The translations under genes and the position numbers were made by a program. A stretch of 64,000 bases of DNA, from positions 1 through 64,000 of the forward strand of contig SUVO01000007.1 of the NCBI GenBank assembly GCA_015061955.1, in the 5' to 3' direction. The notes beneath the pieces were generated by a model. The model made no database searches. It saw nothing but the letters and a program-made list of their open reading frames with translations, and was not told the DNA's origin. How positions within the stretch are numbered: the stretch's first letter is position 1; each line of letters starts with the position of its first letter. Of this stretch, positions 51,929-61,671 are shown in pieces. Source of the DNA: Verrucomicrobiaceae bacterium. GTDB taxonomy: Bacteria; Verrucomicrobiota; Verrucomicrobiia; Opitutales; Intestinicryptomonadaceae.

Positions 51929-52798
51929 ATGAAAAAGTGGTCGTCAATAATTGTAGTTATGGTTGCATCTGTTGGGGTGTGGGGGCAACCATTTAAGGTA
52001 GCTGGTAGCGATATTCTTGCTCCAGTTATAGAAAAAGAAATTGTTTCACTTGCTAAGACATCGGGTATCGATGTTGAAAGTAATATGCGTGGAACTTTTT
52101 TGGCTATGCCTGAACTTAAAGAAGGTAAGTGCGATGTTGCTATAATTGCAAAGCCTCGCAACCAACGTATTCCAGATGGATTAGTAGCGTTGCCTTTAGC
52201 TTATCAAACAGCAGTTGTGATTGTAAATACGGTTAATCCAATCGAAGAAATTACAACAAAACAACTAACTGATATTTATTCAAAAAATGCAAAAGTACGT
52301 AGCGAAAATTGGTCGCAACTTGGCGTAAACGATGCTAGCTTGCGTAATATTGTAGCTGTATCAACAGCCTTTGGCGATAATTTAGTTGTAGAACTTTTTA
52401 AGGCAGAAGCTTTAGATGGATCTAATTTTGGAATATGGATAAAGATGTTACAGAAAAAATCCGATGTTATAAATGTTGTAAAAACAAATAATGCTGCAAT
52501 AGCTGTTGTAGGTAAGGCAGAAAATATTGAAATGATTAAAGTTTTGCCAGTGTCGAAGTCAGATGGTGGTAAAGCATACGCATATAAACCCGATGCAACC
52601 AGTATTTTTAACGGAGATTATCCACTAACTTTGCCATTTTATATAGTTTTTAAGAAAGAAAATCTTAAAAAAGTTAAGCCTTTATTAAAAATTTTGTTAG
52701 ATGATAAGATTGCTACGTTGCTTGATAACAGTGACTTTTATTCGGCACCAAAAAATTCTCGAAAAAAATCAATTTTTGAGCTTGACATTATCAAATAA
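51929..52798 (+). CDS. Phosphate-binding-type (PstS-like) periplasmic protein
   Basis: 289 residues, signal peptide (1-19). Periplasmic-binding-protein type II segments: KVAGSDILAPVIEKEI, SNMRGTFLAMPELKEGKCDVAIIAK, VVIVNTVNPIEEITTKQLTDIYS, YPLTLPFYIVFKKE. Typical PstS oxyanion residues are only partly clear. No ABC transporter genes follow, so it may act with a system elsewhere or be a sensor. It ends just before the tRNA-Gly promoter. Confidence 0.75.
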   Translation: MKKWSSIIVVMVASVGVWGQPFKVAGSDILAPVIEKEIVSLAKTSGIDVESNMRGTFLAMPELKEGKCDVAIIAKPRNQRIPDGLVALPLAYQTAVVIVNTVNPIEEITTKQLTDIYSKNAKVRSENWSQLGVNDASLRNIVAVSTAFGDNLVVELFKAEALDGSNFGIWIKMLQKKSDVINVVKTNNAAIAVVGKAENIEMIKVLPVSKSDGGKAYAYKPDATSIFNGDYPLTLPFYIVFKKENLKKVKPLLKILLDDKIATLLDNSDFYSAPKNSRKKSIFELDIIK

Positions 52799-52811
52799 TT
52801 TTGCACTATAT
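52782..52811 (+). promoter_or_regulatory. Probable promoter of tRNA-Gly(GCC)
   Basis: TTGACA (52782-52787), 18-base spacer, CTATAT (52806-52811). The -35 lies inside the last codons of the PstS-like gene. Confidence 0.55.
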
Positions 52812-52836
52812 GTTCTCATAATAATTTAAATCTGAT

Positions 52837-52912
52837 GCGGGCGTAGCTCAATTGGCAGAGCGCGACCTTGCCAAGGTTGAGGTTGACGGTTCGAACCCGT
52901 TCGCCCGCTCCA
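52837..52912 (+). tRNA. tRNA-Gly (anticodon GCC)
   Basis: Acceptor GCGGGCG / CGCCCGC, anticodon loop TTGCCAA, TpsiC GTTCGAACC, discriminator T, CCA encoded at 52910-52912. Confidence 0.97.
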
Positions 52913-52914
52913 GA

Positions 52915-52949
52915 TAAAAAAGGGAAGCTTGAAAAGCTTCCCTTTTTTT
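52915..52949 (+). terminator. Intrinsic terminator of tRNA-Gly(GCC)
   Basis: AAAGGGAAGCTT / AAGCTTCCCTTT with a GAA loop, then seven T. Confidence 0.9.
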
Positions 52950-53027
52950 GTATAAGTAGTTTGCGTAGTTGTCTATAAATAATAGTAAAAATTAAAAGTC
53001 CTTACTAATATTGAATAGATGATGAAT

Positions 53028-53504
53028 TTATTGCTCTGTGGTTAGTTGAGCAGTTTGTAAACGAATTGCTTTTTGTAGGCTTTCAAGAGTCATTTCAAGT
53101 TGAAGTCCAATGCGTCCACCACTGAAGATTATGGTGTCGGACAAGGTTGCAGTTTCATCTATCGTTGTGGTGAAAAATTTCTTCATACCAATAGGCGAAC
53201 AACCACCATGTACATAGCCAGTCAGGGCAAGTAAATCTTTTTGTTTTAACATTTCAATAGATTTTTCTGAAACAGCTTTTGCTGCTTTTTTTAGATCTAA
53301 ACCTTCTGCAACTGGAATAACAAAAACATAGTGCTTGCCCGTTTTACCAGTTGTAACGAGTGTCTTGAAAACTTTGTCGGGATTTTGTCCTAACTGTTGA
53401 GCAACCTCGACTCCCGATATGGCTTGCGAGCTGTCGTAAGTGTGAGTTTTGTATGAAAGTTTCATACGTTCTACAATGCGTACTGCGTTTGTTTTTTCTT
53501 GCAT
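53028..53504 (-). CDS. ybaK: YbaK-type Cys-tRNA(Pro) deacylase
   Basis: 158 residues. The editing-domain features are visible: SYKTHTYDSS, QNPDKVFKTLVTTG (Lys near 46), VHGGCSPIGMKKFF (GG-C-P-G-loop, about 97-110) and FSGGRIGLQLEM. It clears mischarged Cys-tRNA(Pro). Transcribed towards the tRNA-Gly terminator. Its upstream region is repeat R5. Confidence 0.92.
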   Translation of the reverse strand: MQEKTNAVRIVERMKLSYKTHTYDSSQAISGVEVAQQLGQNPDKVFKTLVTTGKTGKHYVFVIPVAEGLDLKKAAKAVSEKSIEMLKQKDLLALTGYVHGGCSPIGMKKFFTTTIDETATLSDTIIFSGGRIGLQLEMTLESLQKAIRLQTAQLTTEQ

Positions 53505-53573
53505 AAAATAGTTCTGCTATAAGTAAGAATAAATGTCAAATTTTTATATGTTGGAAGTGTCTCGATTGTGATC

Positions 53574-53843
53574 ACAAAAGTAGCTTTCATCATTATAATA
53601 AAAAATATTACCCTTTGATTAGGACCAACATAGGAAACAGAAATAAAAAAACGTGTGTGGTGTCTGCTAAAAACGTGCTTTTGCAAGCGTGAGCGACCTT
53701 TGGTCGTGAGTCGAAGCAAAAGTGCGATTTTAGCTACAAGCACCACTTTGCGAATTTTAATAAAAAAGTAGGCAATTTCATTGCCTACTTTACCATTATT
53801 TAAATCTTTATTCGCAAAGTGGTGCGTCCACACACGTTTTTTT
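53574..53843 (-). repeat. Intergenic repeat element R5 (type-C cassette), complete, minus orientation
   Basis: Closed by a perfect 16-bp inverted repeat AAAAAAACGTGTGTGG (53645-53660) / CCACACACGTTTTTTT (53828-53843). Inner arms GCACCACTTTGCGAA enclose a terminator GTAGGCAAT / ATTGCCTAC. The cassette is type C, GACC-TTT-GGTC on this strand (53695-53705), in a longer CTTTTGC / GCAAAAG pair. The tail (53574-53640) reads CTGTTTCCTATGTTGGTCCTAAT and TATAATGATG on the minus strand. The terminator half is near-identical to R3. No real gene in 53505-53905. Confidence 0.87.
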
Positions 53844-53905
53844 GTTAAAAGGTCTTGCAAGTTGTAAAGGTTGCTGTTGTAATGTATAAAGATTGGTTTA
53901 GAATA

Positions 53906-55567
53906 ATGCTTGAGTTTGTAAAGATTAGTAATTTGGCACTGATGAATAGTGAGACCGTGGAGTTCTCAAAAGGCTTTACAGTGCTTACTGGGGAAACAGG
54001 TGCTGGTAAAAGTGTTTTGCTTGGCGCATTGGCAATTTTAGCAGGAAATAGAGTAGGTAAAGAGGTTGTTGGTAATTATGGAGAACAGTGCGTGGTGCAG
54101 GCTCAGTTGCTGTTTGAAGATTGTAGATGCGTGAATTTGTTTCTTGAAGAAAATTCTTTGCCAGTTTGCGAAGAAAATTCGTTGGTGATATCGAGAAGTA
54201 TCTCGAAAAGTAAATCTGGACGAGTTATGATAAACGGGGCATTGACAACTTTGGCAACGTTGTCGAAACTTGGACAGTTGTGGATAGATTTTCATGGAGC
54301 GAATGAGCCTCAAAAATTATTCTCTGAAAAAAATCAGTTGAATATGCTTGATGCGTTTGCGCATAACGATGTAGAACGCGATGAGTATTTGCAAAAGTAT
54401 CGGCAGTATGCAGAAATGCTAAAAGAGATTGATGCGTTAAAAAATTCTAAAAAACTTTCTCCAGATGAAATTGAGTTTTTGCGTAAACGTATAGCTGAAA
54501 TTGAAAATTTAAATCCTTCGAAGGAGTCGATAGCAGAACTCGAGGAACAGGCAAAGCTTGCTGAGATGTCGAGCGAGATTGTTGAAACGGCTTCTGAAAT
54601 ATCTGCAACGTTGTTGTCGGAAGAAGGGGTGTCGAGTATGTTGGCATCGGCTAATAGATTGGCATCGGGATTGGCAAATGTTTCGGATAATGCAAAAAGT
54701 TTGTATGAGCGTGTTGCAAGTGCATCAATAGAAATTGCCGATATTGCACAAGAGTATGAACGTATGGCAAGAGGCTGTAATATGTCGGCAGGGCAGATTG
54801 AACAAATTCGCCGACAGATGTCGACGTGGTTGTCGTTGGGGCGTAAGTATGGTGCAAGCGTTGATGATGTGTTGTTGGCACGCGATGAAATGAAACATCG
54901 CATAGAAATGCAATCTGATATAAAGGCATCGCTTGATAAACTTGCGTTTGAGTCTGAAAAAATGTTGTTGGCGTTGCAACCATTGGCTGAAAAAGTTTAT
55001 AAAACACGTAAGAAAGCTTCTGAAAAACTTGCAAAAAGTGTTTGTGCGTTGCTCGAAAAATTAGGGTTTAAACGTCCTCGATTTGAGATTGAGCTTGCAC
55101 AAAGTAAAGAACCTTGTGTAGATTGCCAGAGTTCTTGTTCGTTCAGATTTTCGGCAAATGCAGGCTATGAGCCGTTGGAGTTAGCTAAGATTGCTTCAAG
55201 TGGTGAGTTGGCACGCGTAATGCTTTCAATAAAAACAGTGCTTGCTGAACAAGATTCAACACCAGTGCTTGTGTTCGATGAAGTTGATGCTAATGTTGGT
55301 GGAGAAATTGGTAGTGAGGTTGGTGCTCAGTTGGCAAAGCTTGCAAAAAAGCATCAAGTTTTCTGTGTAACACATTTGCCCCAAGTGGCATCGCAAGGCG
55401 ATAATCATTTGGTGGTTGTAAAAACGCAAACCGATACTTCAACATCGGTGTCGATTTCATCGCTTACAGAAAACGATGATGCTCGAGTATCAGAGATAGC
55501 CAGAATGCTCGGCGATAGAAATGCTGATACTGCAATCGAAATGGCAAAAAAACTTTTACAAAAATAG
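53906..55567 (+). CDS. recN: DNA repair protein RecN
   Basis: 553 residues from the ATG at 53906 (MLEFVKISNLALMN, the usual RecN start); earlier in-frame starts at 53855 and 53882 extend into the repeat. SMC-like: Walker A TGETGAGKSVLLGAL (about 32-46), long coiled coil (about 150-380), ABC signature ASSGELARVMLSIK, Walker B PVLVFDEVDANVGG and late CVTHLPQVAS. It acts in double-strand break repair. Ends 10 bases before ftsK. Confidence 0.95.
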   Translation: MLEFVKISNLALMNSETVEFSKGFTVLTGETGAGKSVLLGALAILAGNRVGKEVVGNYGEQCVVQAQLLFEDCRCVNLFLEENSLPVCEENSLVISRSISKSKSGRVMINGALTTLATLSKLGQLWIDFHGANEPQKLFSEKNQLNMLDAFAHNDVERDEYLQKYRQYAEMLKEIDALKNSKKLSPDEIEFLRKRIAEIENLNPSKESIAELEEQAKLAEMSSEIVETASEISATLLSEEGVSSMLASANRLASGLANVSDNAKSLYERVASASIEIADIAQEYERMARGCNMSAGQIEQIRRQMSTWLSLGRKYGASVDDVLLARDEMKHRIEMQSDIKASLDKLAFESEKMLLALQPLAEKVYKTRKKASEKLAKSVCALLEKLGFKRPRFEIELAQSKEPCVDCQSSCSFRFSANAGYEPLELAKIASSGELARVMLSIKTVLAEQDSTPVLVFDEVDANVGGEIGSEVGAQLAKLAKKHQVFCVTHLPQVASQGDNHLVVVKTQTDTSTSVSISSLTENDDARVSEIARMLGDRNADTAIEMAKKLLQK

Positions 55568-55577
55568 AAAATTTTAG

Positions 55578-58289
55578 ATGGCAAAGAAAAAACAGGTTGA
55601 AAAATTAGGTGAGGTAATTGGTAATTCACATCCAATTTTAGGGTGCGTGCTTATATTTATAGGTATAGTCTTGGGAATTTCTGTTCTTGGTTATGATGTA
55701 GGACAAGATGTTTTATTGAAACATTATTTCGAGCCATTTTTGGCATCTACCGATACTAACGGACAACATATTTGTGGCAAATTAGGTGCAACAGTATCGT
55801 TGTTTTTTATGTTGGTTTTTGGTGCAGCAACATATATGATACCTTTGTATTTGTTGTGGTTTGGTATTGGGTGTTTTCGTAGAAAAGCATATGTAATTAC
55901 AAAGTGGGAAATAGTGTCGGTAATATTGGGGATAATATCGCTTTCAGTGTTGTCGTCGGTATTTCAAGCTTCTTTAGGTTCAAGTGCTCCATTACAAAAT
56001 GCACAATTTCCTTGTGGTTGGGGAGGTAAGATAGGTTTTCTTATTTACGAAGATTGCACAAAAGTGCTCTTAGATAAAGTTGGAAATTGGCTTTTATTTG
56101 GGAGCTTGTATTTGTTTACATTAGTTGTAGTTTTTGTCGAAAGTCCAACTGAAGCCGCAAAGGAAATAGGCAATGCGATAGTTGTTTTAGGTAAATGGTT
56201 ATGGCGTGCAATATCGGTAGTAGGTATAACGTTAGTAATGTTGCCAAAGAATATAATTGTTTCAATATTCTCTCGCAAAAATAAAGATTTCGATGTTTCC
56301 GATATTCCAGTTGAAGAAGATGAAGATACTCAAGCAAAAGGTAAAACTAAAAAAGTTCAGAAGGTATCGGCTGAAGATGTATCGCAAGAAAATGAAGATG
56401 ATTTAGATTTTGATACTCCATCGTCGGAACAAATCGATATAAAAGAGTTGTCGGCTTTTGCTAATAAAATGGGTCGTACTAAAAACGACAATTCAGCACT
56501 TGTCGATGTTATAGAAATGTCGGGTGATTATGAAGAAGACAATGAGTCGGGTAATGATAATCTTGTTGAAGCTGAAGACGAAATTAATGTTGTTGATTTT
56601 TCAGATGTAGAAATAAAAATTCCAGAGCAAAAACCAGTTTCGGTTTCAAAGTCAGTTGAAGTATCGCCATCAATTGTAGAAGAAGTAAAAGTTGTAACAT
56701 CGGATGAGTCCGTTGAAACAGCAGAAGTTTCACAAGAAAAGAAAGCACCTAAAAAGAGAAATACCTCTAAATATGTTTTTCCAGCATTGAATTTGTTGGC
56801 GCATGCCGAGAAAAATGAAAAGGCTGGAGCAGAAAATTATTTGGGTCGAATGACCGAAATAATAAATGTAATAGGGCAATTTGGTGTAAGAGTTCTTCCT
56901 GGTGAAGCGTTTTCAGGTCCGGTGATAACTCGTTATGAAGTCAAGCCTGCCCCTGGGGTAAAGATTAGTAGAATTACAAATCTTGAAGACGATATTACAG
57001 CAGGTATAAAAGCAGAAAAAGTTCGTATGATAGCACCTGTTCCAGGTCGTGGAACAGTTGGTATAGAGGTGCCTAATATAAATCGTCAAAATGTGTCGAT
57101 GCGTGAAGTTTTAGAATCGAAGCAGTGGCGTAATAATTCTTACGAAATTCCTATCGCATTGGGAAAAGATGCAACCGGAGTACCTATTGTGGCTAACTTA
57201 AAAAAGATGACACACGCTCTAATTGCAGGTTCAACAAATTCAGGTAAGAGTGTTTGTATAAATACAATCATTATATCAATGCTTTATAAGATGACACCTG
57301 AAGATTTGCGATTGATTATGATTGACCCTAAAATGGTTGAGTTGCAAGGCTATAATAGTGTGCCACATATGCTCATACCAGTGGTTAGCGATGTCAAAAA
57401 AGCTGCTGCTGCACTTAAATGGCTTACTGGTGAAATGATGCGTCGATATTCTATTTTTCAGAAAATGGGCGTACGCAATATAGATGGCTTTAACGCAAAG
57501 ATTTTAAAGGATAAAGAAGAAATGGCTCGTGCTGAGGCTGAGTTTGCATCAATGTCGCCCGAAGAACGCCAAGCCAGTATTCAGGCAAGTTCTGAAATTG
57601 ATGTTGATGAAGATGTCGATATCCCAAAAGAAAAGATGCCTTATATTGTTTGCATTATCGACGAGCTTGCCGACCTTATGAGTGTTGTTGGTAAAGAAGT
57701 AGAACCATATATAGCTCGTATTACCCAGTTGGCGCGAGCAGCTGGTATTCATATGATTATCGCAACACAGCGTCCTGATGTTAAGGTTATAACGGGTAAA
57801 ATTAAAAATAACCTTCCAACGCGTATAGCATTTAAAGTTACATCGCAAATAGATAGTAGAACAATTTTGGATTGCAAAGGTGCCGAAAGTTTAATCGGAT
57901 GGGGCGATATGCTCTTTATGAACAATGGAGCTCCCGATGTAATCCGTGCGCAAGGTGCGTATTTGTCAGATGGTGAAATCGAAGCAGTTGTAGAAGCGTT
58001 GAAAGTAAATGGCGAACCTCAATATGCCGAGGAAGTTCAAGCACAAATAGATGCGTCGGATGAGGATGGCTATGAAATTGTTGAAGGTTCTGGTGGAAAA
58101 TTTAACGATTCTATGGTACCTAAAGCCATAGCTATAATTAGATCAGACGGGAAAGTAAGTATATCTTATTTGCAACGTCGTTTAGGTATTGGGTATCCAA
58201 GGGCAGCCAAGATTGTTGATGAATTGGAAGAAAAAGGTTATATAGGTCCGGATAATGGTACTGGCAAACGCGAGATACTCATAGATTAG
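55578..58289 (+). CDS. ftsK: DNA translocase FtsK/SpoIIIE
   Basis: 903 residues. Four N-terminal membrane helices (about 20-215), an acidic low-complexity linker (about 235-390), then the RecA-like motor with Walker A AGSTNSGKSVCIN (about 550), Walker B VCIIDELADLM (about 690) and ATQRPDVKVITGKIKNNLPTRIAFKV, and a C-terminal winged-helix gamma domain (ISYLQRRLGIGYPRAAKIVDELEEKGYIGP). It pumps chromosomes at the septum and activates dif recombination. Operon partner of recN. Confidence 0.96.
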   Translation: MAKKKQVEKLGEVIGNSHPILGCVLIFIGIVLGISVLGYDVGQDVLLKHYFEPFLASTDTNGQHICGKLGATVSLFFMLVFGAATYMIPLYLLWFGIGCFRRKAYVITKWEIVSVILGIISLSVLSSVFQASLGSSAPLQNAQFPCGWGGKIGFLIYEDCTKVLLDKVGNWLLFGSLYLFTLVVVFVESPTEAAKEIGNAIVVLGKWLWRAISVVGITLVMLPKNIIVSIFSRKNKDFDVSDIPVEEDEDTQAKGKTKKVQKVSAEDVSQENEDDLDFDTPSSEQIDIKELSAFANKMGRTKNDNSALVDVIEMSGDYEEDNESGNDNLVEAEDEINVVDFSDVEIKIPEQKPVSVSKSVEVSPSIVEEVKVVTSDESVETAEVSQEKKAPKKRNTSKYVFPALNLLAHAEKNEKAGAENYLGRMTEIINVIGQFGVRVLPGEAFSGPVITRYEVKPAPGVKISRITNLEDDITAGIKAEKVRMIAPVPGRGTVGIEVPNINRQNVSMREVLESKQWRNNSYEIPIALGKDATGVPIVANLKKMTHALIAGSTNSGKSVCINTIIISMLYKMTPEDLRLIMIDPKMVELQGYNSVPHMLIPVVSDVKKAAAALKWLTGEMMRRYSIFQKMGVRNIDGFNAKILKDKEEMARAEAEFASMSPEERQASIQASSEIDVDEDVDIPKEKMPYIVCIIDELADLMSVVGKEVEPYIARITQLARAAGIHMIIATQRPDVKVITGKIKNNLPTRIAFKVTSQIDSRTILDCKGAESLIGWGDMLFMNNGAPDVIRAQGAYLSDGEIEAVVEALKVNGEPQYAEEVQAQIDASDEDGYEIVEGSGGKFNDSMVPKAIAIIRSDGKVSISYLQRRLGIGYPRAAKIVDELEEKGYIGPDNGTGKREILID

Positions 58290-58357
58290 AAACATATCAA
58301 AAAAAGGCTTTACCAAACCGATATTTTTCTTTTAATAGTATAGTTTAATAATTTAAT

Positions 58358-59716
58358 ATGAAGCAAAGAACAATAGCAAAAGAGGCAACAGTAAGTGGCA
58401 AGGCTTTGCACAGTGGTGCTGAAGTGTCGCTTACAATTAAGCCAGCCCCAGAAAATACAGGTATTGTATTTAAACGTACCGATGTGTTCGGCAAACCCGA
58501 AATTAAGCCACATATATCGCTTATTTCTTCGGACCTCGTTCGCAATACAGGTGTAACTTCTGGGCATATAAAGCTTCATACAATTGAACACGTCTTGAGT
58601 TCGATGTCGGGTATGAATATCGATAACTGCATTGTAGAGATGAATGCAGGCGAGCCTCCTATTATGGATGGTTCGGCAAAGGCGTTTGTTCAAATGATTA
58701 AAGAAGCTGGTTGTGTAGAGCAGTCGGCAGAAAGCGAGGTTTTTGAACTTCGTGAGCCAGTTTCGATAACCGATGGAAATCGTTCGGTTATAGCATTGCC
58801 TTATTCAGAAGGTTTAAGAATTACTTGTACTTCGGCTGATGATAGAGGTACGCATACTCAGCATTTGTCGATTGATATAGATCCCGATTCTTTTGAAAAT
58901 GGTATTTCTTCGGCAAGAACTTTTACCGTTTACGAAGATATTGAACCACTTTTGAAAATAGGTAAAATTCAAGGTGGAAGCTTAGATTCGGCAATCGTTA
59001 TAAAGGGCGATAAAATTTTGTCGAAGGAACCATTGCGTTTTAAAGACGAGTTTGTACGTCATAAAATTTTAGATATAATTGGCGATATCGCATTGCTTGG
59101 TGTAAAGTTAAAGGCTCATATTATAGCTGTAAGAACAGGTCATTCTCTTAATGCAAAACTTACTGCCGAAATCTATAAGCAGATGCTCAAGTATAAGAGT
59201 GCCGATGTTCAAAAGGTAGAAAAGAAAACTTCAAAACAACCAAAAGAACAAGTTGTAGTTTCTACCGAAACAACGCTCGATACTCGCCGAATTTTAGATT
59301 TAATTCCACATCGTTATCCGTTCGTACTTATCGATAGGGTAGAAGATGTTATTGATGATACCGAAATTATTGCTATAAAAAATGTAACAATAAATGAACC
59401 TTATTTTCAAGGCCATTTCCCTGGAAATCCCGTTATGCCTGGGGTTCTTCAGCTGGAGGCGATGGCTCAGGCTGCTGGTATCTTGATGTTTAAACGTATG
59501 GACGGTACTGATAAACTTGCATTCTTTATGAGTGCCGATAAAGTCAAGTTCCGTAAAGCCGTAAAACCAGGTGATCAAATAAGAATACATGGCGTTATAA
59601 CTAAAAATAGAGCCAATAAAGTTATTTGTGCAAAAGTTGAATGTTCGGTTGCCGATACAGTTGTAAGTTCGGCTGAATTGATGTTCTCAATTTTAGATGT
59701 AAATGAAGCTCCATAA
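58358..59716 (+). CDS. lpxC: LpxC-FabZ bifunctional lipid A / fatty acid enzyme
   Basis: 452 residues. LpxC part about 1-280: [31 protein letters not shown] (zinc His), [28 protein letters not shown] (zinc His/Asp). FabZ part about 310-452: [14 protein letters not shown] and [26 protein letters not shown] (catalytic His and Glu). It deacetylates UDP-acyl-GlcNAc and dehydrates hydroxyacyl-ACP. This fusion is known in Bacteroidota and related phyla. lpxA follows by 12 bases. Confidence 0.96.
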   Translation: MKQRTIAKEATVSGKALHSGAEVSLTIKPAPENTGIVFKRTDVFGKPEIKPHISLISSDLVRNTGVTSGHIKLHTIEHVLSSMSGMNIDNCIVEMNAGEPPIMDGSAKAFVQMIKEAGCVEQSAESEVFELREPVSITDGNRSVIALPYSEGLRITCTSADDRGTHTQHLSIDIDPDSFENGISSARTFTVYEDIEPLLKIGKIQGGSLDSAIVIKGDKILSKEPLRFKDEFVRHKILDIIGDIALLGVKLKAHIIAVRTGHSLNAKLTAEIYKQMLKYKSADVQKVEKKTSKQPKEQVVVSTETTLDTRRILDLIPHRYPFVLIDRVEDVIDDTEIIAIKNVTINEPYFQGHFPGNPVMPGVLQLEAMAQAAGILMFKRMDGTDKLAFFMSADKVKFRKAVKPGDQIRIHGVITKNRANKVICAKVECSVADTVVSSAELMFSILDVNEAP

Positions 59717-59728
59717 GAAAGTGAAGTA

Positions 59729-60505
59729 ATGGCAAAAATTCATCCAACAGCAATAGTCGAAGATGGTGCAGTGTTAGCAGACGATGTTGAAGTCGGTGCT
59801 TATGCATATATTGGTAAAGACGTAAAGATTGGTGCAGGTACAATTGTTGCACATCATGCAACTGTTGAAGGCTTAACAACCATGGGCGAAAATAATCAAG
59901 TTTATCCATATGCGTTTGTAGGTGGAAAAACTCATGACTTAAAGTATGTTGGTGGAGAACCTGGTTTAGTTATTGGTAATAACAATGTTTTCCGCGAGTA
60001 CACAACAGTACACTTAGCTACAAAAGAAGGCGAAAATACTATTGTTGGTAATTTTAATAACTTCTTAGCTTATAGTCATGTTGCTCACGACTGCATAGTT
60101 GGTGATCATATTATAATGAGTTCGCATGCAGCCTTAGCAGGACACGTTGTTGTTGGCGACCACGCTGTTATTGCATGGAGTTCTGGCGCGCATCAATTCT
60201 CGCGTATTGGTAAGTATGCAATGATTAGTGCTATGACTAAACAAGTAAAAGACTTGCCTCCGTATTTCATTTCTGATGGTAATCCAGCAACGGTTTGCAC
60301 TATCAATAAAATAAATATGCAACGCAATGGCTTTACTACCGAAGAAATTGATATTGCTTATAGTGCATTTAAGCTCATCTATAAACGCAGATTATCGCGT
60401 CCGAATGCTATTGCTGAATTGAAAAGCAGAGCCGATGCATCGTCGCGTATAATTCAAGATTTGCTTGCGTTTATGGAAACACCATCGGAACGTGGTTTGG
60501 CGTAA
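59729..60505 (+). CDS. lpxA: UDP-N-acetylglucosamine acyltransferase LpxA
   Basis: 258 residues. Left-handed beta-helix hexapeptide repeats (IHPTAIVEDGAVLADDVEVG onwards), catalytic-His loop NNFLAYSHVAHDCIVGDH (His at about 114), GHVVVGDHAVIAWSSGAHQF, and a helical C-terminus. It starts lipid A synthesis by adding the 3-hydroxyacyl chain. Partner of the LpxC-FabZ fusion. Confidence 0.96.
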   Translation: MAKIHPTAIVEDGAVLADDVEVGAYAYIGKDVKIGAGTIVAHHATVEGLTTMGENNQVYPYAFVGGKTHDLKYVGGEPGLVIGNNNVFREYTTVHLATKEGENTIVGNFNNFLAYSHVAHDCIVGDHIIMSSHAALAGHVVVGDHAVIAWSSGAHQFSRIGKYAMISAMTKQVKDLPPYFISDGNPATVCTINKINMQRNGFTTEEIDIAYSAFKLIYKRRLSRPNAIAELKSRADASSRIIQDLLAFMETPSERGLA

Positions 60506-60566
60506 GAAAATAGGCAGAGGTGCTTTATTGATTTTTGCATCGCTGTGTGTTGTTGGAATTGTGTAA

Positions 60567-61124
60567 ATGAATTTAACGCAAAAGTCGCACGATGAAGTAA
60601 AGAGGTTGTTGCCTTGTGTAAATTATGCTGTTGATGCTACTGTTGGAGGTGGTAGAGATGCGTTGTTTGTTGCGTCTATTCTTGCCGATAATGGAAAAGT
60701 TTTTTGTTTTGATGTTCAAGAAAATGCAATAGAACGGTCTAAAAAATTGTTTGCCGATAATAATAGGTTGCAGTGTGCCGAGTTCTTCTTGTGTGGTCAT
60801 GAGAGTATGGCAAATGTAATTCCACAATATTTGCATGGTAAAATAAATTGCTTTTTCTTTAATCTTGGTTGGTTGCCAAACTCAGATAAAACAATATCTA
60901 CAAAAACAGCTACTACAATAAGAGCAATTCAGTCGGCTTTGGAGCTTGCCGATAAATCAGGAAGTGTGTTGAGCATACTATGTTATAAGGCACACGAAGG
61001 TGGTATGGAAGAATTTAAAAGTGTCGAAAAATTTTTGCTTGATAACAATTTTGATATAGCTCGTTATACAGATAAAAATAATGAGCTTTCGCCGGAGTTG
61101 TTTGTGGTGAAAATTGGAATGTAA
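60567..61124 (+). CDS. mnmM: MnmM/YtqB-like SAM-dependent rRNA/tRNA methyltransferase
   Basis: 185 residues. VDATVGGGRDALFVAS (motif I) at about 22-37, FCFDVQENAIERS, FFFNLGWLPNSDKTISTKTATTIRAIQSAL (the family's N-L-G-x-L-P segment) and CYKAHEGGMEE. Homologues such as YtqB methylate the wobble nm5U34 of tRNA. The exact activity is inferred from family. Follows lpxA by 61 bases. Confidence 0.82.
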   Translation: MNLTQKSHDEVKRLLPCVNYAVDATVGGGRDALFVASILADNGKVFCFDVQENAIERSKKLFADNNRLQCAEFFLCGHESMANVIPQYLHGKINCFFFNLGWLPNSDKTISTKTATTIRAIQSALELADKSGSVLSILCYKAHEGGMEEFKSVEKFLLDNNFDIARYTDKNNELSPELFVVKIGM

Positions 61125-61177
61125 AAAAATAAAAAAAAGTGTTTAAAAAATTTTAATAAGGTGCATTATATAAGATT

Positions 61178-61657
61178 ATGCAAAAACTTTTAAAATTGAT
61201 GTTAGACGGAGAAGCTCTTTCTACCGAACAAATGGGTAAAATACTCGGTTTGAGTAAGGAAGAACTCGATGAACAATTGAAACAACTTACCGATGCTGGC
61301 ATTTTGTTGGGTTGGCGTCCGGTAATAAACTCAGATGTTGAAGTTTCAAAAGTTCATGCAGCTATTGAATTGCGTATAACTCCAGAACGTGATGGTGGTT
61401 ACGATAGACTAGCACAGCGCGTAAGTAAGTTTGAAGAAGTGGATTCTTGCTTTTTGATGAGTGGCGCTTATGACTTGCTTTTGTTTGTAAAAGCCGATTC
61501 TCTAAAAGATGTGGCAAGCTTTGTTTACGAAAAATTAGCTACAATTAAAGGGGTTACATCAACTGCTACACACTTCTTCTTGAAAACTTATAAAACTCAA
61601 GGCTTTTTAATAAAAACAGAACCTCATTCAGATGATCGTCTTATATACTCGCCGTAG
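61178..61657 (+). CDS. Lrp/AsnC-family transcription regulator
   Basis: 159 residues. N-terminal helix-turn-helix (STEQMGKILGLSKEELDEQLKQLTDAGIL, about 17-45) and C-terminal RAM domain (KVHAAIELRITPERDGG; VDSCFLMSGAYDLLLFVKADSLKDVASFVYEKL). Followed 14 bases later by an aminotransferase, the same pairing as alaR-alaT (yugG-yugH) in Bacillus. It probably senses alanine or a related amino acid. Confidence 0.9.
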   Translation: MQKLLKLMLDGEALSTEQMGKILGLSKEELDEQLKQLTDAGILLGWRPVINSDVEVSKVHAAIELRITPERDGGYDRLAQRVSKFEEVDSCFLMSGAYDLLLFVKADSLKDVASFVYEKLATIKGVTSTATHFFLKTYKTQGFLIKTEPHSDDRLIYSP

Positions 61658-61671
61658 TGTAAATTTTTAAT

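Noticed and set aside
53471-53860. 129-codon minus-strand ORF across repeat R5
   Set aside because: Consists of repeat arms, terminator and cassette; composition is that of the non-coding element.
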